Shown here: in pieces, positions 24,776-37,962 of the stretch
Numbering within the stretch: the stretch's first letter is position 1
How the letters are laid out: every line of letters begins with the position of its first letter
Assembly (NCBI GenBank): GCA_963930775.1
Contig: OZ005702.1
Span: forward strand, 3,038,001 to 3,102,000
Direction of reading: 5' to 3'
DNA length: 64,000 nucleotides
Origin: Cliona cf. orientalis
Taxonomy: Eukaryota > Porifera > Demospongiae > Clionaida > Clionaidae
Position numbers and translations under genes: made by a program
The notes under the pieces: model-generated
Databases searched by the model: none
Seen by the model: the letters and a program-made list of their open reading frames with translations, nothing else
What the model was told of the DNA's origin: nothing

Positions 24776-24811
24776 TGTAGTGTCGTGGTTAGTGAACGTC
24801 GCCGTTAGTGA
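24776..24811 (+). repeat. Left terminal inverted repeat of the giant element
   Basis: 36 bp, identical to the reverse complement of 38856-38891. It contains GGTTAGTGAAC and a second GTTAGTGA, echoing the array monomer motif GGTTAGTGGAAAC. Confidence 0.9.
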
Positions 24812-24994
24812 AATGACAATTATGCGCATGCGCACGTGCGGCCAACGCGGGTGCAATATTAACCCTATTAAAACTCCAAAGTCCGTATGTACGCGCTAGC
24901 AACCCGAATTCCCTGCGAGGGCGTGGTCTGGGGACTATACCAGTATCGCCGAGTATCGCGCCTATGTTTCTGAGTAAATCTAAGGATGGGCGCC

Positions 24995-25001
24995 TATAAA
25001 A
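24995..25001 (+). promoter_or_regulatory. TATA-like box at the left end of the giant element
   Basis: TATAAAAGG facing the array, about 220 bp inside the left end. It could drive rightward transcription through the satellite, but no coding exon follows it directly. Confidence 0.35.
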
Positions 25002-25204
25002 GGCTCAGCTCAGAGTAAGCGTACTACCCCCAGGTTAGTCTCGAACTCAGACTCTGAGCGTGGGTTCGAGGCTACCCCCTGATAGGCCCTGCATGCATGA
25101 AGTTTTTGTATAACTGTAATGCATAATCATTAATGCATAGCAGCAATAGTTACTCATCCGGCTCAAACGTATACAGATTAGGTGGTCAACTATCAAGTTC
25201 CCTA

Positions 25205-28200
25205 TAAGCCATTTATTGATGTTCACTAACTGCAGCAGCTTCAACAAAGGGGCTGTGGTTATATTAGTGGAAACATTGATGAGACAAGCATAATCAGATG
25301 CAATGCTCGCTAGATAGGTGGTCGGCTATACATTATACATTTTAATGTTCACTAACATAGGCGTAGGAACCATGGGGGCTCCGGGGGCTGGTGCCCCCCT
25401 ATGTTTCTGATAGTTACATAGCTAGGCTCAATTTTATACACACTGATCATAGTCCCCTTGCGTATAGATCTATAGAGCCCCCCTTTACCAAACCATCTTC
25501 CTACGCCTCTGACTAACTGCAGCAGCTTCAACGAAGGGGCTGTGGTTATTGGAAACATTTACGAGACAAGTATATTCATATGCAATGCTCATCAGGTCAA
25601 TTGCATATATTAGATTAGGTGGTCACCTATGCACTATGAGCCATTTTGTTGATGTTCACTAACTGCGGCAGCTTCAACGAAGGGGCTGTGGTTAGTGGAA
25701 ACATTGACGAGACAAGTATATTCATATGCAATGCTCATCAGGTCAATTGCATATATTAGATTAGGTGGTCACCTATGCACTATGAGCCATTTTGTTGATG
25801 TTCACTAACTGCGGCAGCTTCAACGAAGGGGCTGTGGTTAGTGGAAACATTGACGAGACAAGTATAAGCAGATGCAATGCTAATCAGGTCAATAGCATAC
25901 AGATTAGATTAGGTGGTCACCTATGCACTATGAGCCATTTTGTTGATGTTCACTAACTGCGGCAGCTTCAACGAAGGGGCTGTGGTTAGTGGAAACATTG
26001 ATGAGACAAGTATAAGCAGATGCAATGCTCATCAGGTCAATAGCATACAGATTAGGTGGTCACCTATGCACTATGAGCCATTTTGTTGATGTTCACTAAC
26101 TGCGGCAGCTTCAACGAAGGGGCTGTGGTTAGTGGAAACATTGACGAGACAAGTATAAGCAGATGCAATGCTCATCAGGTCAATAGCATACAGATTAGGT
26201 GGTCACCTATGCACTATGAGCCATTTTGTTGATGCTCACTAACTGCGGCAGCTTCAACGAAGGGGCTGTGATTAGTGGAAACATTGACTAGACAAGTATA
26301 AGCAGATGCAATGCTCATCAGGTCAATTGCATACAGATTAGGTGGTCACCTATGCACTATGAGCCATTATAATATTATTGATGAGCACTAACTGCGGCAG
26401 CTTCAACGAAGGGGCTGTGGTTAGTGGAAACATTAACGAGACAAGTATAAGCAGATGCAATGCTCATCAGGTCAATAGCATACAGATTAGATTAGGTGGT
26501 CACCTATGCACTATGAGCCATTTTGTTGATGTTCACTAACTGCGGCAGCTTCAACGAAGGGGCTGTGGTTAGTGGAAACATTGACGAGACAAGTATAAGC
26601 AGATGCAATGCTCATCAGGTCAATAGCATACAGATTAGGTGGTCACCTATGCACTATGAGCCATTTTGTTGATGTTCACTAACTGCGGCAGCTTCAACGA
26701 AGGGGCTGTGATTAGTGGAAACATTGACTAGACAAGTATAAGCAGATGCAATGCTCATCAGGTCAATAGCATACAGATTAGGTGGTCACCTATGCACTAT
26801 GAGCCATTTTGTTGATGTTCACTAACTGCGGCAGCTTCAACAAAGGGGCTGTGATTAGTGGAAACATTGACTAGACAAGTATAAGCAGATGCAATGCTCA
26901 TCAGGTCAATTGCATACAGATTAGGTGGTCACCTATGCACTATGAGCCATTATAATATTTATGAGCACTAACTGCGGCAGCTTCAACGAAGGGGCTGTGG
27001 TTAGTGGAAACATTGACGAGACAAGTATAAGCAGATGCAATGCTCATCAGGTCAATTGCATGTAGATTAGATGGTCACCTATGCACTATGAGCCATTTTG
27101 TTGATGTTCACGAACTGCGGCAGCTTCAACGAAGGGGCTGTGGTTAGTGGAAACATTGATGAGACAAGTATAATCAGATGCAATACTCATCAGGCTCAAA
27201 TGCATACAGATTAGGTGGTCAACTATGCACTATGAGTCATTAACTTATTGATGTTCACTAACTGCGGCAGCTTCAACGAAGGGGCTGTGGTTAGTGGAAA
27301 CACTGATGAGACAAGTATAATCAGATGCAATGCTCATCAGGTTCAATGGCATACAGATTAGGTGGTCACCTATGCACTATGAGCCATTTCATTGATGTTC
27401 ACTAACTGCGGCAGCTTCAACGAAGGGGCTGTGGTTAGTGGAAACACTGATGAATCAAGCATAATCAGATGCAGTACTCATTAGATGCAAAGTTGTAACT
27501 GATTAGGTGGTCAGCTATGCATTATGAGCCATTTTATTGACGTTCACTAACTGCAACAGCTTTATTGAAGGGGCCGTGGTTAGTGGAAACACTGATGAGA
27601 CAAGCATAACTAGATGCAGCACTCATTGGATGCAAAAGTTGTAACAGATTAGGTGATCAGCTATGCAAAATGAGCCATTTCATTGATGTTCACTAACTGC
27701 CGCAGCTTCAACGAAGGGGCTGTGGTTAGTGGAAACACTGATGAGACAAGCATAATCAGATGCAGTACTCACTACTATTAGGTCCAAAGTTGTAACAGAT
27801 TAGCTAGGTGGCCAGCTATACAGTATGAGCCATTAATTTTTATTGATGTTCACTAACTGCGCCAGCTTCAACGAAGGGGCTGTGGTTAGTGGAAACACTG
27901 ATGAGACAAGCATAATCAGATGCAGTACTCACTACTATTAGGTCCAAAGTTGTAACAGATTAGCTAGGTGGCCAGCTATACAGTATGAGCCATTAATTTT
28001 TATTGATGTTCACTAACTGCGCCAGCTTCAACGAAGGGGCTGTGGTTAGTGGAAACACTGATGAGACAAGCATAATCAGATGCAGTACTCACTACTAGTA
28101 GGTCCAAAGTTGTAACAGATTAGCTAGGTGGCCAGCTATGCAGTATGAGCCATTAATTTTTATTGATGTTCACTAACTGCGGCAGCTTCAACGAAGGGGC

Positions 28201-28830
28201 TGTGGTTAGTGGAACACTGATGAGACAAGTATAATCAGATGCAATGCTCATCAGGTTCAATGGCATACAGATTAGGTGGTCACCTACGCACTATGAGCCA
28301 TTTCATTGATGTTCACTAACTGCGGCAGCTTCAACGAAGGGGCTGTGGTTAGTGGAAACACTGATGAGTCAAGCATAATCAGATGCAGTACTCACTAGAT
28401 GCAAAGTTGTAACAGATTAGGTGGTCAGCTATGCATTATGAGACATTTTATTGATGTTCACTAACTGCAACAGCTTTATTGAAGGGGCCGTGGTTAGTGG
28501 AAACACTGATGAGACAAGCATAACTAGATGCAGCACTCATTGGATGCAAAAGTTGTAACAGATTAGGTGGTCAGCTATGCAAAATGAGCCATATTATTAT
28601 TGATGTTCACTAACTGCCGCAGCTTCAACGAAGGGGCTGTGGTTAGTGGAAACACTGATGAGACAAGCATAATCAGATGCAGTACTCACTACTAGTAGGT
28701 CCAAAGTTGTAACAGATTAGCTAGGTGGCCAGCTATACAGTATGAGCCATTAATTTTTATTGATGTTCACTTAATGCCGCAGCTTCAACGAAGGGGCCGT
28801 GGTTAGTGGAAACACTGATAGATTCCTAGC
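25205..28830 (+). repeat. Left satellite array, about 24 monomers of about 145 bp
   Basis: Each monomer has a strongly conserved core of about 50 bp starting GTTCACTAAC and ending GGTTAGTGGAAAC, with GCAGCTTCAACGAAGGGGC between. The core's outer parts are themselves inverted (GTT..CACTAAC versus GTTAGTG..AAC). Variable spacers of about 95-110 bp follow. Two sub-families differ in the spacer (ATGCTCATCAGGTCAAT versus ACTCACTACTATTAGGTCC), the latter with units of about 160 bp near 27700-28180. Confidence 0.93.
25357..25511. mobile_element. 155-bp MITE nested in a satellite monomer
   Basis: Sequence with inverted ends (AGGCGTAGGAA and TTCCTACGCCT) interrupts the core of one monomer. The satellite motif ACTAAC is duplicated on both sides (25351-25356 and 25512-25517), consistent with a 6-bp target duplication. 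Confidence 0.8.
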
Positions 28831-29542
28831 ATCAGAACGATTGATTTTGACCAAAAATAGTATAGTTACATCCCCAGTATAAATTTACCTTTTTGCGGTT
28901 ATTAGGTAATTATGTTGTAATTATGATGTAACCTATGTCGTCATAGCGCTAAAATTCAGAGCCTTTACAGAACACTTCTGAGACCTGAAAATCCACAGAA
29001 TCATATATTAACTTACATACATATCCAGCGAATACATTAAAAGCTGAGTGCTACTTTCTCCGACAAGTAATGCCGGCCGAACTTCACGCGTTCTCTTGGC
29101 TGACGTAATCCTGTGGATAAATAAAGCTAGCCTTGCGCTATTTATAGCACGCGGTCATGCCACGACCGATCTGAAGTTCGGAAGCTGTACTGTGCTGTCG
29201 AATTCATCTCCTTTGATTGAAGCATCGAAACTCGAAGTCGAAAGTTGATCTTAGACTCCATCTCTGCGATTGAGGTCCCGGCATCGAGGTGTGTATTGAC
29301 GACCTTTACCACATGCACCATTAGAACTATCCAGCCACTGGGGATGTGGTCAAGGGTTCATATTATTATTATCATAGCTAACAAACTTGAAAATAAACGT
29401 CCAAAAAATTAATAATAATAATGTGTGATCAATAATAATATTATTCTGCATTAAGTATAACTATGCTTTCTCTAAAATATGCGTGTATAATAATGAGGTA
29501 ATAGAAAAATAATCTTTATACAAAAATAAACAATTTTGCAGC
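28831..29542. other. Unique segment between left array and protease gene
   Basis: No supported coding exon. The part around 29040-29330 is more GC-rich than the rest of the element. It would hold the 3' UTR of the minus-strand gene ending at 29543; no canonical AATAAA was seen close to the stop. Confidence 0.45.
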
Positions 29543-32500
29543 CTAGGACTCTAATATAGGATACTTCTTCTGTTCATGGCAAGTAATAGCATCTTCGTAT
29601 CTAATGTTATACTTCTTCATTAATAAACTTATCATTGCCTATATTCACAACAACAGTATTAAAAGATTAGTATAGGAAGCATTATGATTAAAATTACCTC
29701 ATTAAAAAGCACATCCTCTGCCATTTTTATCCCAAATACCACCCTCCCTGGAAGATGGAGTTGTGCCAGTCCACGAAAATAGTGAGTAACTTCTATGACC
29801 TATAATGTAATGATGGAATTTATTCAGATTGGAATTTAAGTATTATAATTTTATTAGTACCATATCTGGTAAACAACAGTCCAGTGGCCATTTGTTGATT
29901 AATACATCCTTTACTTTATGGCGTCCTCTATTGTGCTCAATTAGCCTTTGATAGTAAAAGGATTGAACTTGACGATCTTCATCTTTCATAAGGGCAATCC
30001 ATTTGGACTATAATTAAGGAATTTACAAAGAATGCTAGATTTTAAACGATGTGCAATACCTCTGATTCCTTAATGGTTTTGCGTACAAATGTCCTCTGAA
30101 ATGGAGTTTCACTACAAAAGTTTAAATACGAATTCTGTATGATTATAATACAGTAACTACGTAGTGAATTTTACAACTACTAATGATACATACTCACAAA
30201 CATTGCATTGGTAAGTCAAAGTACCTAACTCACCCTGATGCATATTATTATCATGATAATATCATGCAGACTCCAACAAAGCTACCATTCTCTCTGAGGT
30301 ACATCCAGAATTCTTGCTCCTCTATAATATGTTGTACTAAATATAGCAATCCATGCATTGCTCTGTCTGCTCTCTTTGCTTGACATAATATTGCAATTAT
30401 TGTATCCAATAGCATATTAAGGCATAATTTATCCAATCTTCTAAAATTAATGCTGAATGAGCTACAAAGCTGGCAGATTTTATTAATACTAATAATTATT
30501 ACATAAAGCCCTATAACCTGCAAGTTAGTTGATGGTGCATGTTCATTGACAACTAAATTTTGTATAGAGATTAACTTATTCACATAATTATCGTATAATA
30601 TTATAACATTGAAGTCTAACCTGTCATTTGGAATATTTTTTATGCTCCAAGCTAATTTAATTCCTTCGGCTTTCCATGCTTCTTCTGTGATACCAAAACT
30701 ATAAATGTCCTCACATTGAGCACCTCTGCTCGAAAACTCAGGGAATAATTCAAATGGGGATTTTATGTCGTCAGAACCATATTCTTCCTCTTCTGGTATT
30801 ATAGCAAACATTTGAATATTCAGTTCCAGCTATATACTAGCAATATTTTGTGTACCTGAATCACTACAAGGTTCACTAATTGCACCAATGTTGTCAATGG
30901 CCAGCTGATTTATCTTAAGCTCGGGTAGATCATCACTATCATAAAAGTTAATATATTATTATAGTGATATATATAACAAGTGAGAGGTATTACTGCGTAA
31001 TATGTACTGTACTTGACCTAGTAGTTATTAATAGTAGACTGTGTGCATGCATCATAAATCGATTCAATGCAAGGCAGCTTACCAATTAAGGAGTATACGA
31101 ATGACCCGCTCTCTTAAGTTAATTACTGATGTCTACATAATCAATAGAATATGATATATAAATCTTAGCATTAATAAAATAAATACCTTCAAGACAGGTT
31201 GCCTCTTGCGGATGACGCACTCCATGAACTATTGATTAAGATTCAGAATCTAATTAATAAACTTAGTCTAATCATTGGATAAGAATACCTTCCAAATCAG
31301 AATTCCGCTGTCATCGGGTTTAAAACAGCTTTTGTCCCACTGTATAACAAGAATTACACACAGTAATACTTTTAGAATACATATACATGAACACCTTTGT
31401 GAAGGTTAATTTCCAAATTGGTCCATCTGGAGGACACTTTTCACTGTTTGGATCAAATGCAAGTTACAATATAAATGCTGTAAAAAATTTTAATGTTGAT
31501 TAATCCTCACACAAAATTATGACTATTGTAGCAGTTGCTGTGGTATCAACTGCTACTTTAATATCTTGTATGAAGATCACATGACAGTTATGAGCAGAAC
31601 CATACCATAAACTGTTGATGGAGCATCTTAGACTACTACTTGAAGGAGCTTGAGATAGTGGCTGGAATAATTCCAAGCGTTTCACCTTTTTGTATGCCAC
31701 CTGCATTAGCTGGCTGTAATACTCAGCAACTATCACATGCATGAACCATGACTTACCAAGAGATGCCAAATTGAAGAGTGGTTGAGTGGGAAAAATTTTA
31801 TGTCAAAATCATCTGTTAAAAGCTGAATGTATGCAAAAACAGATTAACGATTAATTTCAAGTGCACATTCAAGACAGATTGTGAATTATAGTTATGTACC
31901 TCTGAATTAATCTTGGAAATATCTACCTCTGAACCTGATTCATTGTTTAACCACACTATCTGGATGATTGGATCCTGTATCTTGCAAATGATACCTCTTC
32001 TGTACTTCAACTTTATTAAGATTGATAGAAACTGCAGTGTCTATGAGTCCAAAATATTTGGAGATTGATATCGCGATAGACAACGTATTTAATTTATGGT
32101 AATAATATTTATACCCGGTGATCTAAATCCTTAATTCTGGCTATGTCCCTGAGTCCTCCAGCACTTAATTCATAACCCTTCTCTGGATAGCTCAGTAAAG
32201 TTTCTGTGCAATAGATCATTAAATTTTGAATACACAGAATTACTTACCATCTTCCTTAATTGTTGCTAGACACAGTCCCAGATCCCTTTCGATATCTGAA
32301 CTCACATAATAAATATTAGTGTTACAGTTGTGGATACAATTACCAGATGCTAGCTTTGGTTCATTGTGGTCTATATCAGGTGCTGTGATTCTGCTACCAT
32401 ATATCTCACGTGCCTTCAACACAACTGATGTATAATTTTCATAATTGATTTCGTAGTGATCAAGACTAAATGGACTGTTTGCATTATAAATTAACTGGAT

Positions 32501-33676
32501 TGCATTTAAAGATGATCTGATTCAGTATTATATACCTTGTTAGCACAAAATTTGCCAACCATGAACGAAGTACAATCGTGTCACCCTACATAATAATTAT
32601 GGCTCTGAATAACTTCTCAGCTAGCATACAAACCATAGCTTACATCAAATATGAGAGGGTTATTCTTTACTACACACTCTGCAATCTTTATTTTATGCAT
32701 AGAAATATTTAAAGTATATGTACATCAATTATTAAACTTGCCTTGCATACAAATATACCACAGTCAACTTGGTTCTTTTGACAAGTAAAATCCTAAGCAG
32801 GATCCCCCAGGTAAAGAATACACTATGTTATCATCATTTACTTACCGTAGCTCCAACAATTTTCCAGTGCTTTGATGAATATTTGGCTTCTTGAGGAAGC
32901 TTGAACTGGAATAAGCATTCCACAAATTTTCTGGGGCGAAATTCAAACAGTATAATAATACAATAGAATAACAGTGACAATTATTATAATACCTTAAATT
33001 TTCACATACACTTGTATGGATAGCACCACAACTCAGTGAATCATAACATATTACGGTGGAGGATTCGAAGTTCAAAACCTGATTGTAATATTCTGCATGC
33101 AATGCTTGTATGGGTATATGCAATTATGATATCCATACACAAAGGATCCAGTGGGTATCTTTGATATTCACAGGAATTAATAGTAGAGTCAGATCATGTG
33201 GATCATCCTACCATATTATATCAGTGATTCAATTGAATAATTAATCTCATTCTTGATAATAATATTATTCTTACAATCTTTATCCAATTGCATGGATGAC
33301 TTCGCTTGTTTGCATAGCATGAAGGATTGCTCAGATTTCGCATCCAGGCAGTGTAAAAGTGAGTAGAAATGGCCAATATCGAGGTATTACCCTGCAGAAT
33401 ACATGAAAATTCACTGTAACAGTCCAATTAAGAAAGATATTGCTCCTAGTACCTCCTTTTGTTTCTCTGACCATAATAGTTCCATCATGAAAGATATCAA
33501 CTATATTATATCAAAGTTTGTGAACTATGAATCAACTGGATTCTTACCACCACATTATATATTGATATATAATACCTCATCATCCACTTCATCATGTGCA
33601 AGCAGTCTGTTCATGCTGTTAATTTTCAGAGTCACGTTGTTGACTTTAGTAATCCATTCTGGAACTGAATTGCTTT
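29543..33676 (-). CDS. Ulp1/SENP-like (C48) protease gene of the giant element, 5' end unresolved
   Basis: At least 24 exons run from 33676 to a TAG at 29545-29543: 33676-33576, 33500-33453, 33391-33275, 33207-33139, 33078-32993, 32930-32846, 32792-32742, 32685-32644, 32585-32536, 32516-32248, 32203-32115, 32031-31900, 31700-31606, 31443-31395, 31339-31289, 31228-31187, 31132-31083, 30935-30856, 30792-30621, 30440 to about 30278, 30095-30060, 30007-29861, 29799-29698 and 29638-29543. All phases agree, giving about 740 residues. The first nine exons form a C48 domain: NRLLAHDEVDDE, LLLIPVNIKDTHWILC (catalytic His), VICYDSL (Asp) and CQKNQVDCGIFVCK (Gln and Cys). C48 enzymes cleave SUMO-like modifiers. 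The remaining roughly 490 residues (for example KYRRGIICKIQDPIIQIVWL and FYYQRLIEHNRGRHKVKDVL) are unrecognised; no DDE triad is evident. Exon 7 uses a GC donor (AAG/GCAAGT). The start codon was not found. Confidence 0.85.
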
Positions 33677-33919
33677 CTGCATAGATTCACTAGGCTAATT
33701 GTATATCATTCCAGCCACAGAGGCTGGTTGAGCATGCATGTCCACAAAATTTACTCAGTGATCCTTAAAATTTAGGTTGCGGACATGGTATAATGCGTAC
33801 TATAATATTATGCTCTTAGACTAACTTTCCTCTCTAATAATGAGTAGAGCAAACTACCATAATTATTCATAATATTTTCAAACCGTTATTATGATTGTAG
33901 GAAATATGGAGATTAATTT
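33677..33919. other. Unique segment between the protease gene and right array
   Basis: Upstream exon(s) and the promoter of the protease gene should lie here or beyond the right array. No convincing initiator exon or TATA box was found. Confidence 0.4.
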
Positions 33920-36900
33920 TGTCATAAAATGGCTCATAATGCATAGCTGCCCACCTAATCTGTTGCCACTTTGCATCTAGTGAGTACTACATCTAATTAT
34001 GTTGGTCTCATCAGTGTTTTCACTAACCACAGCCCCCTCGTTGAAGCTGCAGCAGTTAGTGAACATCAATAAAATGGCTCATAATGCATAGCTGATCACA
34101 TAATCTGTTACAACTTTGCATCTAGTGCGTACTGCATATAATTATGCTTGTCTCATCAGTGTTTCCACTAACCACAGCCCCCTCGTTGAAGCTGCGGCAG
34201 TTAGTGAACATCAATAAAATGGCTCATAATGCATAGCTGACCACATAATCTGTTACAACTTTGCATCTAGTGAGTACTAAATCTAATTATGTTGGTCTCA
34301 TCAGTGTTTCCACTAACCACAGCCCCCTCGTTGAAGCTGCGGCAGTTAGTGAACATCAATAAAATGTCTCATAATGCATAGCTGACCACCTAATCTGTTA
34401 CAACTTTGCATCTAGTGCGTACTGCATCTAATTATGCTTGTCTCATCAGTGTTTCCACTAACCACAGCCCCCTCGTTGAAGCTGCGGCAGTTAGTGAACA
34501 TCAATGAAATGGCTCATAATGCATAGCTGACAACCTAATCTGTTACAATTTTACATCTAGTGAGTACTGCGTCTAAATAATAATATTATACTTGTCTCAT
34601 CAGTGTTTCCACTAACCACAGCCCCTTTGTTGAAGCTGCGGCAGTTAGTGAACATCAATAAAATGGCTCACAATGCATAGCTGACCACCTAATCTGTTAC
34701 CACTTTGCATCTAGTGAGTACTGCATCTAATTTTGCTTGTCTCATCAATGTTTCCACTAACCACAGCCCCTTCGTTGAAGCTGCGGCAGTTAGTGACCAC
34801 CTAATCTGTTACAACTTTGCATCTAGTGCGTACTGCATCTAATTATGCTTGTCTCATCAGTGTTTCCACTAACCACAGCCCCCTCGTTGAAGCTGCGGCA
34901 GTTAGTGAACATCAATGAAATGGCTCATAATGCATAGCTGACAACCTAATCTGTTACAATTTTACATCTAGTGAGTACTGCGTCTAAATAATAATATTAT
35001 ACTTGTCTCATCAGTGTTTCCACTAACCACAGCCCCTTTGTTGAAGCTGCGGCAGTTAGTGAACATCAATAAAATGGCTCATAATGTATAGCTGACAACC
35101 TAATCTGTTACAACTTTGCATCTAGTGAGTAGTGCATCCGATTATATTTGTCTTATCAGTGTTTCCACTAACCACAGCCCCCTCGTTGAAGCTGCAGCAG
35201 TTAGTGAACATCAATAAAATGTCTCATAATGCATAGCTGACCACCTATTCTGTTACAATTTTGCATCTAGTGAGTTCTGCATCGGATTATACTTGTCTTA
35301 TCAGTGTTCCCACTAACCACAGCCCCTTCATTGAAGCTGCGGCAGTTAGTGAACATCAACAAAATGTCTGATAATGTATAGCTGCCAACCTAATCTGTTA
35401 CAACTTTGCATCTAGTGAATACTGCATCCAATTATGCTTGTCTCATCAGTGTTTCCACTAACCACAGCCCCTTCGTTGAAGCTGCGGCAGTTAGTGAACA
35501 TCAACAAAATGGCTCATAATGCATAGCTGCCCACATAATCTGTTGCCACTTTGCATCTAGTGAGTACTGCATCTAATTTTGCTTGTCTCATCAGTGTTTC
35601 CACTAACCACAGCCCCCTCGTTGAAGCTGCGGCAGTTAGTGAACATCAACAAAATGGCTCATAATGCATAGCTGCCCACCTAATCTGTTACAACTTTGCA
35701 TCTAGTGAATACTGCATCTAATTATGCTTGTCTTATCCCCACCTAATCTGTTGCCACTTTCGTTGAAGCTGCGGCAGTTAGTGAACATCAACAAAATGGC
35801 TCATAATGCATAGCTGCCCACCTAATCTGTTGCCACTTTTGCATCTAGTGAATACTGCATCCAATTATGCTTGTCTCATCAGTGTTTCCACTAACCACAG
35901 CCCCCTCGTTGAAGCTGCGGCAGTTAGTGAACATCAATAAAATGTCTGATAATGCATAGCTGACCACCTAATCTGTTACAACTTTGAATCTAGTGAATAC
36001 TGCATCCAATTATGCTTGTCTCATCAGTGTTTCCACTAACCACAGCCCCTTCGTTGAAGCTGCGGCAGTTAGTGAACATCAATGAAATGGCTCATAATGC
36101 ATAGCTGACAACCTAATCTGTTACAATTTTACATCTAGTGAGTACTGCGTCTAAATAATAATATTATGCTTGTCTCATCAGTGTTTCCACTAACCACAGC
36201 CCCTTTGTTGAAGCTGCGGCAGTTAGTGAACATCAATAAAATGGCTCATAATGTATAGCTGACCACCTATTCTGTTACAATTTTGCATCTAGTGAGTTCT
36301 GCATCGGATTATACCTGTCTTATCAGTGTTCCCACTAACCACAGCCCCTTCATTGAAGCTGCGGCAGTTAGTGAACATCAACAAAATGTCTGATAATGTA
36401 TAGCTGCCAACCTAATCTGTTACAACTTTGCATCTAGTGAATACTGCATCCAATTATGCTTGTCTCATCAGTGTTTCCACTAACCACAGCCCCTTCGTTG
36501 AAGCTGCGGCAGTTAGTGAACATCAACAAAATGGCTCATAATGCATAGCTGCCCACCTAATCTGTTGCCACTTTGCATCTAGTGAGTACTGCATCTAATT
36601 TTGCTTGTCTCATCAGTGTTTCCACTAACCACAGCCCCCTCGATGAAGCTGCGGCAGTTAGTGAACATCAACAAAATGGCTCATATTGCATATATAGCTG
36701 CCCACCTAATCTGTTACAACTTTGCATCTAGTGAATACTGCATCCAATTATGCTTGTCTCATCAGTGTTTCCACTAACCACAGCCCCTTCGTTGAAGCTG
36801 TGGCAGTTAGTGAACATCAACAAAATGGCTCATAATGCATAGCTGCCCACCTAATCTGTTGCCACTTTGCATCTAGTGAGTACTGCATCGAATTTTGCTT

Positions 36901-37962
36901 GTCTCATCAGTGTTTCCACTAACCACAGCCCCCTCGTTGAAGCTGCGGCAGTTAGTGAACATCAACAAAATGGCTCATAATGCATAGCTGCCCACCTAAT
37001 CTGTTGCCACTTTGCATCTAGTGAGTACTGCATCTAATTTTGCTTGTCTCATCAGTGTTTCCACTAACCACAGCCCCTTCGTTGAAGCTGCGGCAGTTAG
37101 TGAACATCAACAAAATGGCTCATAATGCATAGCTGCCCACCTAATCTGTTGCCACTTTCGTTGAAGCTGCGGCAGTTAGTGAACATCAACAAAATGGCTC
37201 ATAATGCATAGCTGCCCACCTAATCTGTTGCCACTTTTGCATCTAGTGAATACTGCATCCAATTATGCTTGTCTCATCAGTGTTTTCCACTAACCACAGC
37301 CCCTTCGTTGAAGCTGCGGCAGTTAGTGAACATCAACAAAATGGCTCATAATGCATAGCTGCCCACCTAATCTGTTGCCACTTTGCATCTAGTGAGTACT
37401 GCATCTAATTATGTTTGTCTCATCAGTGTTTCCACTAACCACAGACCCTCGTTGAAGCTGCGGCAGTTAGTGAACATCAATAAAATGTCTCATAATGCAT
37501 AGCTGACAACCTAGCCTCTGTTACAATTTTACATCTAGTGAGTACTGCGTCTAAATAATAATAATATACTTGTCTCATCAGTGTTTCCACTAACCACAGC
37601 CCCTTCGTTGAAGCTGCGGCAGTTAGTGAACATCAATAAAATGGCTCATAATGCATAGCTGACCACCTAATCTGTTACAACTTTGCATCTAGTGAGTAGT
37701 GCATCCGATTATACTTGTCTTATCAGTGTTTCCACTAACCACAGCCCCTTCTTTGAAGCTGCGGCAGTTAGTGAACATCAATAAAATGCCTGATAATGCA
37801 TAGCTGACCACCTAATCTGTTACATCCTTGCACCTAGTGAGTATTGCATCTGATTATGCTTGTCTCATCAGTGTTTCCACTAACCATAGCCCCTTCGTCG
37901 AAGCTGCGGCAGTTAGTGAACATCAATAAAATGTATAGCTGACCACCTAATCTGTTATGCCT
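33920..37962 (-). repeat. Right satellite array, inverted, about 28 monomers
   Basis: Same satellite as the left array in reverse orientation (GTTTCCACTAACCACAGCCCC, then TTGAAGCTGCGGCAGTTAGTGAAC). Several monomers are truncated at the same spot (35750-35770 and 37150-37165). Multi-monomer blocks recur, for example a spacer with GCGTCTAAATAATAATATTA near 34568, 34981, 36147 and 37547, showing higher-order amplification. Confidence 0.93.

Noticed and set aside
25205..37962. CRISPR-like alternation of conserved cores and variable spacers
   Set aside because: Units are about 145 bp, spacers are shared among monomers rather than unique, and the context is a eukaryotic satellite.
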